DNA of 64,000 nucleotides from Eleginops maclovinus (Eukaryota > Chordata > Actinopteri > Perciformes > Eleginopidae): contig NC_086358.1 in assembly GCF_036324505.1 (NCBI RefSeq), forward strand, positions 3,526,868 to 3,590,867. The letters run 5' to 3'. Each line of letters opens with the position of its first letter. Positions within the stretch are counted from its first letter, which is position 1. The translations under genes and the position numbers were made by a program. Positions 1-23,300 of this stretch are shown here, in pieces. The notes under the pieces are model-generated. The model made no database searches. It was not told the origin of the DNA and saw nothing but the letters and a program-made list of their open reading frames with translations.

Positions 1-797
1 GAACGGTGGAATAATTCTGCCATGACAAACACAAAATAGAACATATGAATCTATAACTCAAATAGGGTACTCCCTTTTGTCCTATATTGTTGGCTTTGTT
101 TTGGGTGTTACTACTGATGCTTAATACATATTATATCTATTCATTAGTGACTGCTCTAACAAAGGTAATTCCATGTTTAGACAACAAACACATGTTTTTG
201 ATTAATAAGTGCTTTAGTTAGAGTCAGTTTTAAAATAAGTTGTATTTACTATTTCAAAAACATGAATTTGCCTTGATTTATATAGTGTATATAGTAATAT
301 TTTCACATATTCATTGTACTTGGTTTTTTGTTGTTGTTTATTTTGTATATTTATATTTGGTGGAAATACTTTGTTTTTATAATGGTTCTATTTTTAACAT
401 TATCCAACACTTAGTTCCTTATGCTTGCACCACCATTAACCAAAGCAAATTCCTTGTGAGTGTGAAGGTACCTTGCAATAAACTCGATTCTGACTGTGTT
501 ACATGGGTTGACGCCACAGGCTGCTATTAGACACCCACCTCGGCAAGAGGCGCTGTCTCCTCCAGGCTTCCGTACAATCTGACCCCTGCCCCACTTACGT
601 CATCCGCCCCTGACGAGCTTCACGTTTTTCCCACTGTGACCTCGGACTGTCGTTGGATCATATGCACGCCTCCTCCTAGCATTAGCTTCAATGAAAGACT
701 GCTAGGAAATCATCAGAAAAACACTGTGAACACATTGTCGGATTTACCGCTTCTTCTAGACACTTGTGAACAGCTTATTTTACCCGCTGTGAGAAAC
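1..797. other. upstream flank and 5' UTR of tomm22
   Basis: Positions 1 to about 530 are AT-rich with no gene that I can support. From about 535 composition shifts to GC-richer sequence leading into tomm22, as expected of a promoter and 5' UTR. A CRE/ATF-like TTACGTCA lies at 595-602. The frame containing tomm22 is open from 636, but the first ATG in it is at 798. Confidence 0.5.
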
Positions 798-2743
798 ATG
801 CCCGAAATTCAGGAGCTTTCCCCCGATGCGGGCCCGGTGTCTACCCGGCCCCCAGAGGACGAGATAGACGACGACGAGGATGAAGATGTAAGTGGCTAAT
901 GATACTTAGAAAGTTCTGTAATTGCTTTGAACAAACAATAACATTAAATTAAGTTTTACTAGCTTTTTCTAGCATGTTCTTCTCTGATCTAAGCTAGGCA
1001 TGCTAACGTGGCTGTACCAATGCTAACTAGCTAGTTAGCCACCTGAGGTTATGACTGAAACTGTGAATCTGTGCTATGTTGCAGTTATACACTATTATTA
1101 ACTAATTCAAGCTAGTGTTTAGTGTTATTAAACTATAAGGTTATGACAGTAGCTAAACAAGGGGTCCCTGGTTCACACAAGCTTTATAAACGTGCAGCAA
1201 CCTGCAGGATGGAATACTGTATTAACCAAGATCAATGAGGCTACCTATTCTTCTGCATGCCTTTTTATATTCTTATTAATGATTGTATTTTCATAGTTAT
1301 GAATGTTTATTATAATGTAATGTTAGTTGCTGCTTCATTGCTTACTCTTAGTGGTTTTGCACTAAAGCTTCATGTCTAAATGTTTATATATTTGTCACCT
1401 TCAGCTGGATGAGACCATGATGGAGAGGTTGTGGGGTCTGACGGAGATGTTCCCTGACACAGTCCGCACCGCTGCTGAGGTTTCTGCACAATGCTCAGTC
1501 TCACTGGCCAAGCAGTTTTACAGGTAGATCTCCTGATAACCCGTTTTATTGCAGGAATGTGTACAGTGGATCAAGAGATTAAACTGCTAATTCGTGGGTC
1601 TGATCCCAGCAGCAGTTGTTGGAAACAATCGGGAACAAAAGTTTCACATTTTTTCATAATATCTCTAATCGGGTTGTTATCTCGTTTCAGTTTTTCTCGC
1701 GCGGCGCTCTGGGTCGGCACTACCTCCTTCATGATCTTGGTGCTTCCTGTTGTGTTTGAGACGGAAAGACTACAGCTGGAGCAGCAACAGCTACAACAGC
1801 AGCGACAGGTGAGACTTATTTTGCATTCACGTTAAGCAATCAACACATCGACGCTTTATTGAAGTGTCCCATTTAAGCTTTGGAGGTCACTAATTTAAAT
1901 GAAGAACATTAGTCTCTGTGCGGCAGGCGGGAACTTTTTTTCTTTTCTTTAATGTACTGCGGTAAATATGCTCTTATGGAATGGCTAACCCATAATGGAT
2001 TAAAGCAGCATATTGTTTTGGGTAAAAACATGTTTCAATGTTGGAAATTATTACATTTATATTTTTTTCATTACATTTAGACTTTTGTGTTTCATGCCAT
2101 AGAAGAGGATGAAACCCTCTTTATTAGTCACATACATGCACACAGCAGAGCACACAGTGAAATTGGTCCTCTGCATTTAACCCATCCTAGTACTAGGAGC
2201 AGTGGGCAGCTATTGTGCAGCGCCCGGGGAGGGAGGGGGTATTGGAGGTGTCTGGTGCCTTGCTCAAGGGCACCACAGCAGGGCCTAGGAGGTGGAGGTG
2301 AACTGGGACCTCTCCAAGTAGCAGTCCACATTCCATATTTCATGTCAGTTTGGGGACTTGAACCGGCTATCCTACGATTCCCAGTCCAAGCCCCTACTGA
2401 CTGAGCCACTGCTGGAGTTATGGGAAAGGTTTGGGTCACACGAGTTGGAAACAATACCAAGCAACCACCTGTAATGTAATTCTAATATTAATGTGGCCTC
2501 ATCTTTTGTCTGCAACTGTGCAGAGAAACCAAGGTCGAACAGAATGAATAGACGTACAAAATAGAAGCTGTTCAGTACCAGAACACTTTATTTAACCCCG
2601 GGATAATTGAGTTTTATGGCATAAATACATCGATGAACAACCTGAGTGACAGACTCCCTTTTTTCCAGATCCTGTTGGGGCCGAACACTGGAATGTCTGG
2701 TGGGATGCCGGGCATGATGCCTCCTGCACCTGGAAAGATGTGA
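798..2743 (+). CDS. tomm22: TOM22, mitochondrial import receptor subunit
   Basis: Central receptor of the outer-membrane TOM complex; it binds presequences and docks TOM20/TOM70 on TOM40. Coding exons: 798-887, 1405-1523, 1691-1808, 2669-2743 (402 nt, 133 aa; the human protein is about 142). The frame is continuous across all junctions. An acidic N-terminal cytosolic segment (EDEIDDDEDED) leads into the hallmark LDETMMERLWGLTEMFP, then a single tail-anchor helix around ALWVGTTSFMILVLPVVF, a Q-rich stretch, and the C-terminal ILLGPNTGMSGGMPG intermembrane tail. ATG 798 is the first in-frame ATG. The codon split between exons 2 and 3 reads AG|T (Ser) where human TOM22 has Arg (YRFSRAALW). Next gene downstream is dmc1, also a neighbour in human 22q13. 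Identification is secure from the TM and C-terminal match. Confidence 0.96.
2104..2412 (-). mobile_element. tRNA-derived SINE in tomm22 intron 3
   Basis: Read on the minus strand the element starts at about 2412 with a tRNA-like head: an A-box-like GTGGCTCAGTCAG and a B-box-like GGTTCAAGTCCCC. A body follows with the CCCTTGAGCAAGGCACC motif common in teleost SINEs, then a tail near 2104. It is a SINE rather than a working tRNA because the anticodon arm does not fold and the body is attached. It is antisense to tomm22. Confidence 0.8.
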
Positions 2744-3779
2744 GAAACATGAAGGGCCAACATGAACCTGAGATCTGCTGCCAGCGATACAGCCGGGGCC
2801 GGTCGCAAGGAGAGACAGAGAGAGCATGGAGAAGGGCAAAGAACTGCAGTTAAAAAAATGAATGGGAGGCAAAAGCTGCAAATAAACAGCATGACAGGCT
2901 CCCTCCAATGCACTGGATTGACCAATGGGATTGGAGGAGGAGGATGTGATGCGTTTCTCTCTCACTGTCTCTCCTTACTCCAACATCATGCAGAGACTTA
3001 TTTCCAGGAGCACTGCTTCTATTTTCTTTTTCCTTTTTTTAAACAAATCTATCAACAAATAATAATGTTTTCTTTAGGGGATAGCAGATGCAAGTGGATG
3101 CATTGAAAGAAAAAAAGGTTATCAAATTGTCTGTCTTTGGTGTTTGCAGTCTGGAGAACGTTGCTTTACTCGCAGTATGTTTGCATTTTTGTTTTCATCA
3201 TCATGCGCTTGCTGGTTACACTTCTACATGGAGAATTGTGTTAAAAAATATCTGACAGACAGGTTTGATTAAGATTAACTTGTATGAATGTGACCCTGAG
3301 GCGCATTCCTGTCTGTATGTTTGTCACAGTTCAAAACTGTATTATGTTTGTCAGTGCAATGCCTCTCACTTCACGGTTTTATCATACTGCACTGGTTTTA
3401 AGCAATGGATTGTATAACGCAACAACACCAGATACAATGCTGTTTAAAAATTCAAAGATTTCTATCCTTTTTCCATTGGTCATATGAAAGCAGAGATTGT
3501 CATTAAAGATGTGTAATAAGGTTTGGAAAAATCTGGTTGAAGAACTTTTGAAGCTAAATGTCTCAGTGTTACCTTGACATGTCCAATCTGCAGAGAATAT
3601 TATTTTTTCTGTTGTCATCCATGTGAATTTACAATCTCTTACCTCTGTTTAGTATGCAAACCCACATCTCTGTTTGTGTTCAACATGACTACGGTAATTA
3701 AAACACCAAAACAATGGAAAGCTATGTGTTTACTTTCATCATGTGGGACATGTATTTGCTCAATCTAAATAAGCAAACC

Positions 3780-3785
3780 AATAAA
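3780..3785 (+). terminator. poly(A) signal AATAAA, probable tomm22 distal end
   Basis: This canonical AATAAA is the first after the tomm22 stop; a variant ATTAAA occurs earlier at 3502. Which one is used cannot be told from sequence alone. Confidence 0.5.
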
Positions 3786-4212
3786 GCATAAAAGTAGGAT
3801 TTATAGAGGAGTATAGGGTTATCTTTTACCAATTTATTTTCAATTGTATTTTCAAAAGAGGCAAAGAAATATAAGACACAAATGCCATTTTTGTGGTCCC
3901 TTTAAACAACACTGAAAATGGGCAGTTCATTTTTGCCAGTATCAAATGCTGCATTCACTGCTATTTTTAAGCTTTAGTTAGTGTGAGTTGCATTCGTAGC
4001 GTGTTGGTGTGTTTGGTTTAAAACAGTTACTAATTAGCATTTGTGAGACAAATATGAACTCATTGTTTATTAATTTTATTGAATTGTACATGTCCGCAAT
4101 TTCACAGACAAACATATTAGGAATCAAACCGTATAATTTACGTCAATGTTTTATCTTCACTTAACCTATGATTTTGCAATTTCCGACTGCATTTGAATTG
4201 GACGCAATCATA

Positions 4213-4222
4213 TTTTCCCGCC
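4213..4222 (+). promoter_or_regulatory. E2F-like site upstream of dmc1
   Basis: TTTTCCCGCC matches the E2F consensus TTTSSCGC. It lies about 300 bp upstream of the dmc1 start codon. E2F6-type repression of germline genes through such sites is known in mammals; use here is inference. Confidence 0.35.
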
Positions 4223-4520
4223 AGTTGCCGTGTGCAAAGCTTTCAAGCACCACAGATAATACGGTGTTTTAAAACCTATATTATTTTTTGTCAGTACCTT
4301 AACATTAGTATCGTTCAGCCAACGTCGTTTAATAATTGAACTTATTAATTGAAGTCCTAGTTTATCCGGTATTACTGGTAGTTTAAAGAGCTAGCTAAGT
4401 TAGAAGTTTAACATTAAGGTATTCATAAAAGTAGAAGCTAACGTTAGCTTAGCTTAGCTTAGCTAGTAGCTAAACCAACACAATCTTTATAAACGTTTAG
4501 TTGTGTATACTAACGATCAC

Positions 4521-7500
4521 ATGAAAATGAAAGCTGCAGAGGACCAGGTTGTTGAAGATGATACTGGTTTCCAGGATGATGAGGTGAGATTATACTTTAT
4601 ATATTTTTTATTTTTGTACATTATAATTAAATTATAGAATTTAATGAATCTATACTAACTAACAGTGGCTTTCCCTGACTAGAAAATCCCCTTAGCTATA
4701 AACCATTATATAAGTTACCATCAATGCTAATTATGAGCCTGTCTAAGAGATCAAATTAAGAAACGGTCCATAAATCAATTTAATACATAGTTATAATTTA
4801 AAATAAAAACTGCAATTTAAGTGCAAGCAGTAGAAAAAAGTAATAGAACTTTATATATCTTTAAATTATGTATTAGGAGGTTATCAAATCATATCAAAGT
4901 TCATTTACATAGACCAATAACACAAGGCACATTTGTCTCAGTGGGGCTTCACAGATTAACAAACATGAATGACTATTAAAAGATAAATACAATTACAAGA
5001 AAGTGTAAAATACATATACAATAGATACAAATAATAACAAAAAGACAATTAAAGCAATGAAATACTATAAAATGTTGGACTCAGGAGGACAGACATTGTG
5101 TTACCATAAACCAGCCCTAATGCTTTTTCAGCACACTCTTAAAGTAATGCTAAATATTCTTCAATAGTCTGCTCCTCAGCAACTACCTCATATATATTTA
5201 TTTTCCTCTGAAACAGGAGTCCTTCTTCCAGGACATTGACCTCCTACAGAAACACGGGATTGTGAGTAAACGGGGCTGAAACAAAATCAAAGTATCTCAC
5301 TTCAATCAAATACAGTTATTACCATGAGAAGCTTGCTGTCTTCTCCCCTGTGACCGCAGAATATGGCAGACATCAAAAAGATGAAGTTGGTGGGTATCTG
5401 CACTGTGAAGGGGATCCAGATGACGACTCGTAAGGCTTTGTGCAACATCAAGGGTCTGTCGGAGGCAAAAGTGGAGAAGATCAAGGAGGCTGCTGGGAAA
5501 ATGCTGGTAAAATGGGATTTTTCTTCACTGTCATTCTTCAACATTCAACTTTGTGTCCTCAAGACACTTACTTAGAAAATTACAGAATATTTAATGTATT
5601 AGATACTTTTATTTTACATTATAGACTGTTGGTTTCCAGACCGCCTTTGAGTACAGTTCCAAGAGGAAGCAGGTGTTCAACATCACAACCGGGAGCCTGG
5701 AGTTTGAGTTAAGATTCAAAGTTCATATATTATGTGTATTTTGTGCAATGAATATACAATATACTCGAGGTTGGAGATATCATGACATTATATGTTATCC
5801 TCTTTGGTTGTTTTATTATTGTGATATAGCTTAAATATGTATCGTAGTCTTAAAGTCTACTTCAGAGTTCATTGAGACTATTTCTTTATTCATAGGACGT
5901 TTTTACCAAAGCTAAATGAACAATTTGCTGTGTTGTTTAATCCAAATGACTATTGATTGGTTTGTTAGAGCACTAGCTATAATCATGACCAACACATTAT
6001 CACATTATGGATAGGAAGGACCAATTCATTTGATATAACTTGATAACCTCACACTGTAATTCCAGTCCAATTCAAGTTAAAGATGTCAAAACTTACAAAC
6101 TTATTTTCCTCTCTGCAGTAAACTCTTGGGAGGAGGCATAGAGAGTATGGCTATAACGGAGGCTTTTGGAGGTGAGATTATGTCTTCCTTTATATAAAAA
6201 TGCAGTGCATCCTTTTATTGTTTAAATATCACACAGTTTACAATAATAACTACAAACTCAAACTGCTTTATTTCCCCCTGCAGAGTTCCGCACAGGGAAA
6301 ACCCAGCTGTCTCACACTTTCTGTGGTGAGTAAAGAGCCTTATAAAGCATGCACTGCTACATCTTTCAGGTAAATACCACTTTTTAAAGTAAAATCAAAC
6401 CCATTTGGTATGTTTTTTGTACAGTCACTGCTCAGCTGCCAGGAGAAAATGGCTACTCAGGGGGGAAAGTGGTCTTCATTGACACAGAGAACACCTTGTA
6501 TCCTCATAATGAGAACAACCACACAGCACTGAAAGTGTAGTTGAGTTGATGTTTGACTGTATCGTAGACTTTACTGAAGAATCAAGCGTTAATTTGTTGT
6601 CCTAGAAAAAACCTTGACTATAGGTCATTTACAAAACGTGCTACCATATATTTATCTCCACTAGTTGTTCTAATGTGACTTTACAATGAAGGTTTTTGTG
6701 TGTTTGAATCATTTTTTCTTGTCCTTCTGTTTCACATTGACCTTGACTTGTACCTTGCGTGCTTCCAGTCGCCCAGACAGACTGAAAGACATCGCTGACA
6801 GGTTCAGTGTGGACCATGCTGCTGTGCTGGACAACGTGCTCTACGCCCGGGCCTACACCAGTGCGAACAGAGAAATCACTTAGATGGGAAATGTTGACAC
6901 GTTTGTTGTGTGATGAGGCTCTCCTGGCAAGGTTATAATGATATGTTGTGTTGCTCCTCAGGTGAACACCAGATGGAGCTGTTGGACTTTGTTGCAGCCA
7001 AATTCCACGAGGAAGGAGGAGTGTTCAAACTATTGGTGAGTGAAAGAATGAACTCGTGTTTTCACATATTTTTCATATTTGTGGTTTTACTCCCCCTCTG
7101 TATTTTACACATTCTCTGTGCAAAGATATTTTAGGAGGAGAGTAAAAACCTTCTTGTTTATTTGTGTTAAACAACAGGCAGAAATTCCTTCCTAGCTGTC
7201 TCAGTATTTATGTCTGTTCCTCTCTGTTTCAGATCATTGACTCCATCATGGCTCTGTTCAGAGTAGACTTCTCTGGAAGAGGAGAGCTGGCTGAGCGGCA
7301 GCAGAAACTGGCCCAGATGCTCTCCAGGCTGCAGAAGATCTCTGAAGGTCTGAACCACGAGTTAGCTTTTGTGCAAAAATGTGAAAGCCTGATACAATAG
7401 CCTTTGTATCTCTCACATGGGGGTCTCAAATATGCATGAAGTGTACATTTAATGATGTATTTTATTTCCCTAAAACTTTAGAATACAACGTAGCAGTGTT

Positions 7501-8162
7501 TGTCACCAACCAGATGACAGCTGATCCCGGTGCAGGAATGAGGTATTCTTTATAAATTGGATAATATTTGTGTTGTCTAAAACTTTGAAAATACGGCTTA
7601 TTTTTCTGTCTCTGTTTTAGCTTTCAAGCAGATCCGAAGAAGCCCATTGGTGGTCACATCCTGGCACATGCCTCCACCACACGGATCAGCCTGAGGAAAG
7701 GGCGTGCTGAGATGAGAATTGCCAAAATATTTGACAGGTAGTTCACCGCTTATATTCAAAATATCGATGATGCAGGAACTAAGCTCAAGCCACAAAAGAG
7801 TCTTGGACTTTGCTTTAACAACTTTTTGTTTGAACTAAAGTAATATTACCACAAATCTATCTTATGATTTGAGTTTTAAACAACTATTAATACTGTTTCT
7901 GTGCAGGCCCACTATTAAAACAGGCCTACTTGGATCTTTAAACAAACCTCTGGCAGTGGGATGATTCGATAAGATTTGTGAGCCTGCAGTGCATATTATA
8001 GATCCGATAAACTGTGGGATGTTTATCTAATATTATAAATGAAAACATTGTGAACTCACACTTCCTATTTATCTCTGCTTGATATCCTTTAGTCCAGATA
8101 TGCCTGAGAACGAGGCCACGTTTGCCATCTGTGCGGGAGGAGTGACTGATGCGAAGGAGTGA
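4521..8162 (+). CDS. dmc1: DMC1 meiotic recombinase
   Basis: Meiosis-specific RecA/RAD51-family ATPase that forms filaments on resected DNA and drives inter-homologue strand exchange. Coding exons: 4521-4583, 5217-5261, 5360-5506, 5625-5707, 6119-6171, 6284-6325, 6425-6497, 6769-6860, 6962-7035, 7233-7347, 7482-7542, 7621-7737, 8093-8162. Total 1035 nt, 344 aa (human 340), in frame throughout. The N-terminal helix-hairpin-helix DNA-binding domain includes [18 protein letters not shown]. Walker A GEFRTGKT is at residues 130-137 and Walker B LLIIDS at 223-228; the DMC1 signature [11 protein letters not shown] and the C-terminal DAKE are present. ATG 4521 is followed by a second in-frame ATG at 4527; the second gives the length closer to other DMC1 proteins. 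Both catalytic motifs are intact. RAD51 is excluded by the DMC1-specific GFQDDEE N-terminus and the [11 protein letters not shown] end. Confidence 0.97.
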
Positions 8163-8943
8163 ACGATAATAAGAAGAAACACGTTTATTATCACAGTCCC
8201 TGATTTAAGTTGTTTATGGCATTTTGTTGGATTTATTTATTATATTTAAAGTAACTTATTAAAGCACCGTGTTGTACCGTGTTACATTGGATGTATGTAT
8301 TCTATTTATACACTTTGTAGTATTTTTCCTGTGTTTCTTAGATATTAAAATACACACACAAACTGTTTGTAACGTACTTCTTTTAATAGTATAATTCCTT
8401 GGATTGAATGGTGGATGTTGTACCGTATATTACATGTGTCTCTTGTCTACTTTTGCACATATAAATGAACAGAAAACAATAATACTCAGGTACCTCAAAA
8501 TTGTAATTGAGTAGATAACCATTGTATGGATTGACCCACAGAAATAAAGGTAATATACCATATAACATAATATAAAGTTATGGTACATTAATATAAAGTC
8601 AGTGTCAACCTAACGGCACAGTAGTATGAAGTAATTGGTAAGCTGTTGGGATAGAAGTGTAGTTATGGTACGGTAGTGTAGAGTTATGTGTACAGTAGCA
8701 TCGGTAGCAGCAGCGCCTCTAGCGGTGTTCCCGGGTCCTGCAGCGGCTGTTCTGCACTTCTCGTCATATACGGGATCCATATGCTTGTGAAAAAGCTAAG
8801 GCTCAACAAAGCAATGGCAACTTCACCAAACCTGCTGCTGAGAGTCTAAAACACACCGGCAACTAAACGCGTGTCAGCGGACCCCACATCCACCATCCAC
8901 CTTACCGGGCTTGCCGAGCTTGTCAACCCGGGAAAAGGCAGCT
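8163..8943. other. dmc1 3' UTR and gspt1 promoter/5' UTR
   Basis: ATTAAA at 8258-8263 is a likely dmc1 poly(A) signal. 8350-8690 is AT-rich with no gene seen. GC-rich sequence from about 8700 leads to the gspt1 start. It contains a short upstream ATG frame at 8781-8849 and a CTCF-like sequence around 8706-8725 (reverse strand, CCGCTAGAGGCGCTG). Confidence 0.45.
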
Positions 8944-19178
<10,235 letters not shown>

Positions 19179-19824
19179 ATGCCTCGTCAGCAGTCCGTTG
19201 TTCTTCCTCCCGTTACCGGGGGAGAAACGCTGCTCGGCCGACAAACAGCTGCTCTCTCTTCACACTCAACCACGCTGAAGAGAAGTACAACGACAACCAG
19301 GAGAGGGATAGAGGAGACATAAATTGCGTCACATGAAGAAAACAAGACTGAATCAGTTTTTTTGATGAACTATATTAAGTGAGAGACCAAGTCCAGTGTG
19401 TCAGCTTTCTCATATTGAGAGCTCAGCTATGCCACTAATGTAGCTACAAGCCCCGCCCCCTTCTGTACTCCCACGGCTAACCGCGAAGTCGGCTCGCTAC
19501 GCCATTTGTTTTTAGAATGGAGATGGATGCAGTGTTACTGAGTTTGGGGAGGAACTTACCACAGAGAGATTTCATATCCTGCAAAAAAAGACCAGAGTTA
19601 GCCTGTAATTATAATTTGCGAAGTACATCTCCCCTTTATAAGAGCAGGGTTTAGGAATCCAACAGAGACATTTTATTTGGATTTTAAGGATTGCTGTACC
19701 AAAATTTTGAGTTTGGTCTCTCTCCACATGAGATGGTTTAATTGGATTGAGCTCACATACTACTCTGATTAAAACCATGGTTACACAGACAGACACACAC
19801 AGCTGTTACATAATCTAAACTGAA

Positions 19825-19830
19825 AATAAA
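19825..19830 (+). terminator. poly(A) signal AATAAA, gspt1
   Basis: First canonical hexamer downstream of the gspt1 stop codon, 650 nt after it, followed by T-rich sequence. Confidence 0.6.
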
Positions 19831-20271
19831 TGATCAAAGCTGCATCAGAAAAGTGTCCTTGTTTTCTTTTAATGAGTACTCCCATTCGGGATGGACAAAT
19901 CACTATTCAGTGTAACTTTTTATTACCAAATCCAGACTTTTAACATTATACTATAGAGGTTTTCTATTCTTTATTGATTTAATATAATTTTATGTATCGC
20001 TAACGTTGTCAACATATTGACAAAAAGTGGTATTTTATTCTATCGTATATTTGCAATTTATTCCATATTTATACCTGCATGGATATTGAGAGTAATCTTA
20101 CACATTTAAATTGTTTGTGTTGTTTGGCTAGGAGAATAGGACATACTAGCTCAAATTACACACTCTTATAAACAAAACAAGGTCCAACTTGTATTAATAA
20201 ATAGCAACAGTTATGATATAGAAAAATTGGAACTTATAATAGAATATATTACATCTAAAATAATGCTCAGT

Positions 20272-20283
20272 CCAGCAGGTGGC
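20272..20283 (+). promoter_or_regulatory. CTCF-like core in the gspt1-rsl1d1 spacer
   Basis: CCAGCAGGTGGC fits the CTCF core CCASYAGRKGGC and is about 100 bp upstream of the rsl1d1 ATG. The surrounding GATAATGCGCC...AGAAGAAGAA context also resembles a dispersed fish repeat, so occupancy is uncertain. Confidence 0.35.
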
Positions 20284-20386
20284 GATAATGCGCCATCTAA
20301 GCTGCCAACCACAGAAGAAGAATAGGTTGTGACGTACAATCTACTCATTGCGCATGCGTGTAAGGTTAACACGTGAAGCAGACAGC

Positions 20387-23300
20387 ATGGCGGAGACAGC
20401 AGAAGTTGGGGTAGACCGGGGACAGGTAAAAACTGTTTTTCTTTGCCTTTAATACATTTAAACCCTATATAAAGATAGTGTATTCTAATAGAAGATTAAA
20501 ATACCAACACATTGTTATTATTTGGGAGTAGCTATAAGCAAACAAGCATTAGTTAGCTTGTTTTCTTTCCTCTTTAGCAACGAAGCTAATACCAAGTAGC
20601 ACGTCTAGACAAATGGAGTCTGTCGGTGGGTTTTTATATGGGTTTATAACTGAATTTTATGTCTCTGCCAGGTCAAAAAGGCCGTCCAGGCTTTGCAGGC
20701 TTTCCTGAAAACCAAGTCCACCGGGGACTCACTGTTCCTGGACGACACACAGCAGATCAGCCTGCTCTTCACCCTGTGGAAGATCCCCAAAAAACCACAG
20801 ACCATCCGCATGTGAGTCCACCTGACAGCCATTAGAGCTGCCTTCATGCCTGATCTGTTGTTTTCCTCTCTTCTGAAGTAACTTACTGATAATGGCTTTT
20901 TATTCCACCCTTGTTCTGTTGCCATATCCCCTGTTTGACGTCTATAACGTCATTATAAAACGTATGTAAATATTTCTTTCCCCTTAAACACAAAGAGAGC
21001 AATAATTACCTCTACAATTGTCTAGAGGTATTTTCAATGTGTAGAGATCTGATTTCTGTGATCCTAACAAACTCTAATACTCTCGTATATTACTGTCTGT
21101 GTGACTACTAACCTGTATTCAGCTTTAGAAAAACATAGACTAACAACACAGGTTTTAATATGAAAAGCACCAAAGCAGCCCGGTTGATTCTGTGAAGTGT
21201 TTGACCCGGACAATAACTGGTGCCATAAAGATTCAACGTAAATCCAGATGGACCTCCTCTGCTGTGGAGCCTGTCTCTACAACTTTGAAACACAACTTGT
21301 CATATTTACATTAAAATTCCTGCATTTCTACGGCTTTTTCTGCTGCATGCATGGTGTGAATATGTCCTTGCTCTCATCAGATGCTCCTCCTCTGATATCG
21401 TCTTGTGTTTTTTCTGTCCTCAGTCCACTGCCCCATGGCCAGCGGCCGGACACAGACGAGGTCTGCCTCTTCACCAGAGACGAGCCCAACATGACCTCGG
21501 ATCAGACGATCAGGTTTTATAAGAAGCTGCTGCAGGAGAAGGGGGTGACGAACATCTCGGAGGTAAAAACCAGTCAGAGGATCAATAAAATACAGTCGGA
21601 CACTGATTGGATTATTCCTGCATTGACAGCTGTGTTGCAGTTTTATAGAAGAAGTCATAGATTATGGAAGAGGTGGATTTTTTTAAATTTCAAAGGAGAA
21701 TGTAGCTTAGCTGTAGCTTTAACCAAATTTAACAGACATCACTTTTAACACAACAAATACTTTGGCTTTAATACAACATAAAGCCTATCATCCTTTTCTG
21801 GACTTACTCAGAATAAATTAGAGGTCAAACCAAATATATCCAATTAAACATTGGCAATTGTGCTTGACATCATCCCAATAATACATAACAATAAACATTT
21901 ATTAGCCATATATATATATATACACACATACGTACATACACACACACACACACATACACACATACACACACACACAAACACACACACACACACTGCATCC
22001 CCAGTCCTGTCCATTGATTGTTAACCTCCTTCCTGCTGTGTCTGGATCAGGTCATCCCGTATAAAGTCCTAAAGACGGAGTACAAACCGTATGAAGCGAA
22101 GCGCCGCCTGCTGGGGAACTACGACATGTTCCTCTCTGACGACCGCGTCCGCCGCCTGCTGCCGTCTCACCTCGGGAAACACTTCTACGAGAGGAAGAGG
22201 TAACACATTTCCTTACCATGCATGCTTTCTTTCTTTCATCCTGGTTGTAGGGGTTTCACAATTTAAAGTCCTGTTCCTCCTCCTTTGTTTGCGCAAAATT
22301 TGCACCGTAGGAAGTCCGACTGACTGAAGTGTTTGATCCGGACATTAACTGGTGCTATAAAGATTCAATGTTAATCCAGACGGTCCTCCTCTGCTGTGGA
22401 GCCTGTCTCGCTACATCTTTGATACACAACGTGTTCACTTAAAAAATACCTGCATTTCTGCTGCTTGTACTACGGCGGTCCTGTAGGCAGCTATCGTCTT
22501 GTTTTTTCAGTCTTCTGCCCGTTGTACTTTAAATCTGTTGGTTCAGCATTCGATTCTCTGTTCTCCTCATGCATTGTCATCTCATCCCTGTTCTTCACAG
22601 AGAGCCGCTGTGTGTGAACCTGCAGAGCAAGAATCTGGCCAGAGACATCAGCAGAGTGATCCAGGGCTCCAGCCTGAAGGTCACCAACAAGGGCTGCTGC
22701 TGGTGAGACCATCAACTGCTCTGTGTGGAAGCTAACCCCTTTAGAAAATCATAGACTAACAATTATAGACTTTGGGTATTTTAAAACAAACAGCACCATA
22801 GCAGCCCGGTTGATTCTGTGAAGTGTTTGACCCGGACAATAACTGGTGCCATAAAGATTCAACGTAAATCCAGATGGACCTCCTCTGCTGTGGAGCCTGT
22901 CTCTACAACTTTGAAACACAACATGTTTACGTTCAAATACCTGCATTTCTACTGCAGTGGTTCCTTCTACTGCGTTTCCACTGCATGGTACCTCTCAACT
23001 CGCTCGTTCTGTTGAGCTGTACCAAGCAGTGGAAACAGTGTTCCCACCCTGCATCTCTTAACTGAACCGTCCTGTGTTGCAGCATGGCTCGGATTGCCCA
23101 CGCCGGCATGACCGCAGACGAGGTGACAGAAAACGTGGAGGCTGCTTTCCAAACGGTGTCCACCAAACTACGCACGGTGAGTCCGACAGCCTAAACAGCA
23201 GTGTTTGTACTCTTACTTCATATCTTCCACCTCTGTTCTGTAACGTCCTTATTGTGTGGTGCTTCCAACCCGGCGTTATGACACATTTCTTGTTACATTT

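Larger units (their letters stand above)
2744..4520. other. tomm22 3' UTR and dmc1 upstream region
   Basis: The tomm22 stop is followed by a long AT-rich 3' UTR candidate with ATTAAA at 3502-3507 and AATAAA at 3780-3785. From 3790 to 4520 the sequence is intergenic and promoter of dmc1, including a short GCTTA-type tandem repeat near 4447-4470. I see no additional coding exon. Confidence 0.55.
19179..20386. other. gspt1 3' UTR and rsl1d1 promoter
   Basis: The gspt1 3' UTR probably ends after AATAAA at 19825-19830. 19860-20260 is AT-rich with no gene seen. A CTCF-like core and a GC-containing stretch (GTGACGTA, CGCATGCG) lie at 20272-20360, directly before the rsl1d1 start. Confidence 0.5.

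Noticed and set aside
2128..2460. 110-codon minus-strand frame in tomm22 intron 3
   Set aside because: It is the translated SINE body, not a gene.
21917..21995. CA-rich tract considered as a CRISPR-like array
   Set aside because: It is an imperfect CA/TA microsatellite without distinct spacers.
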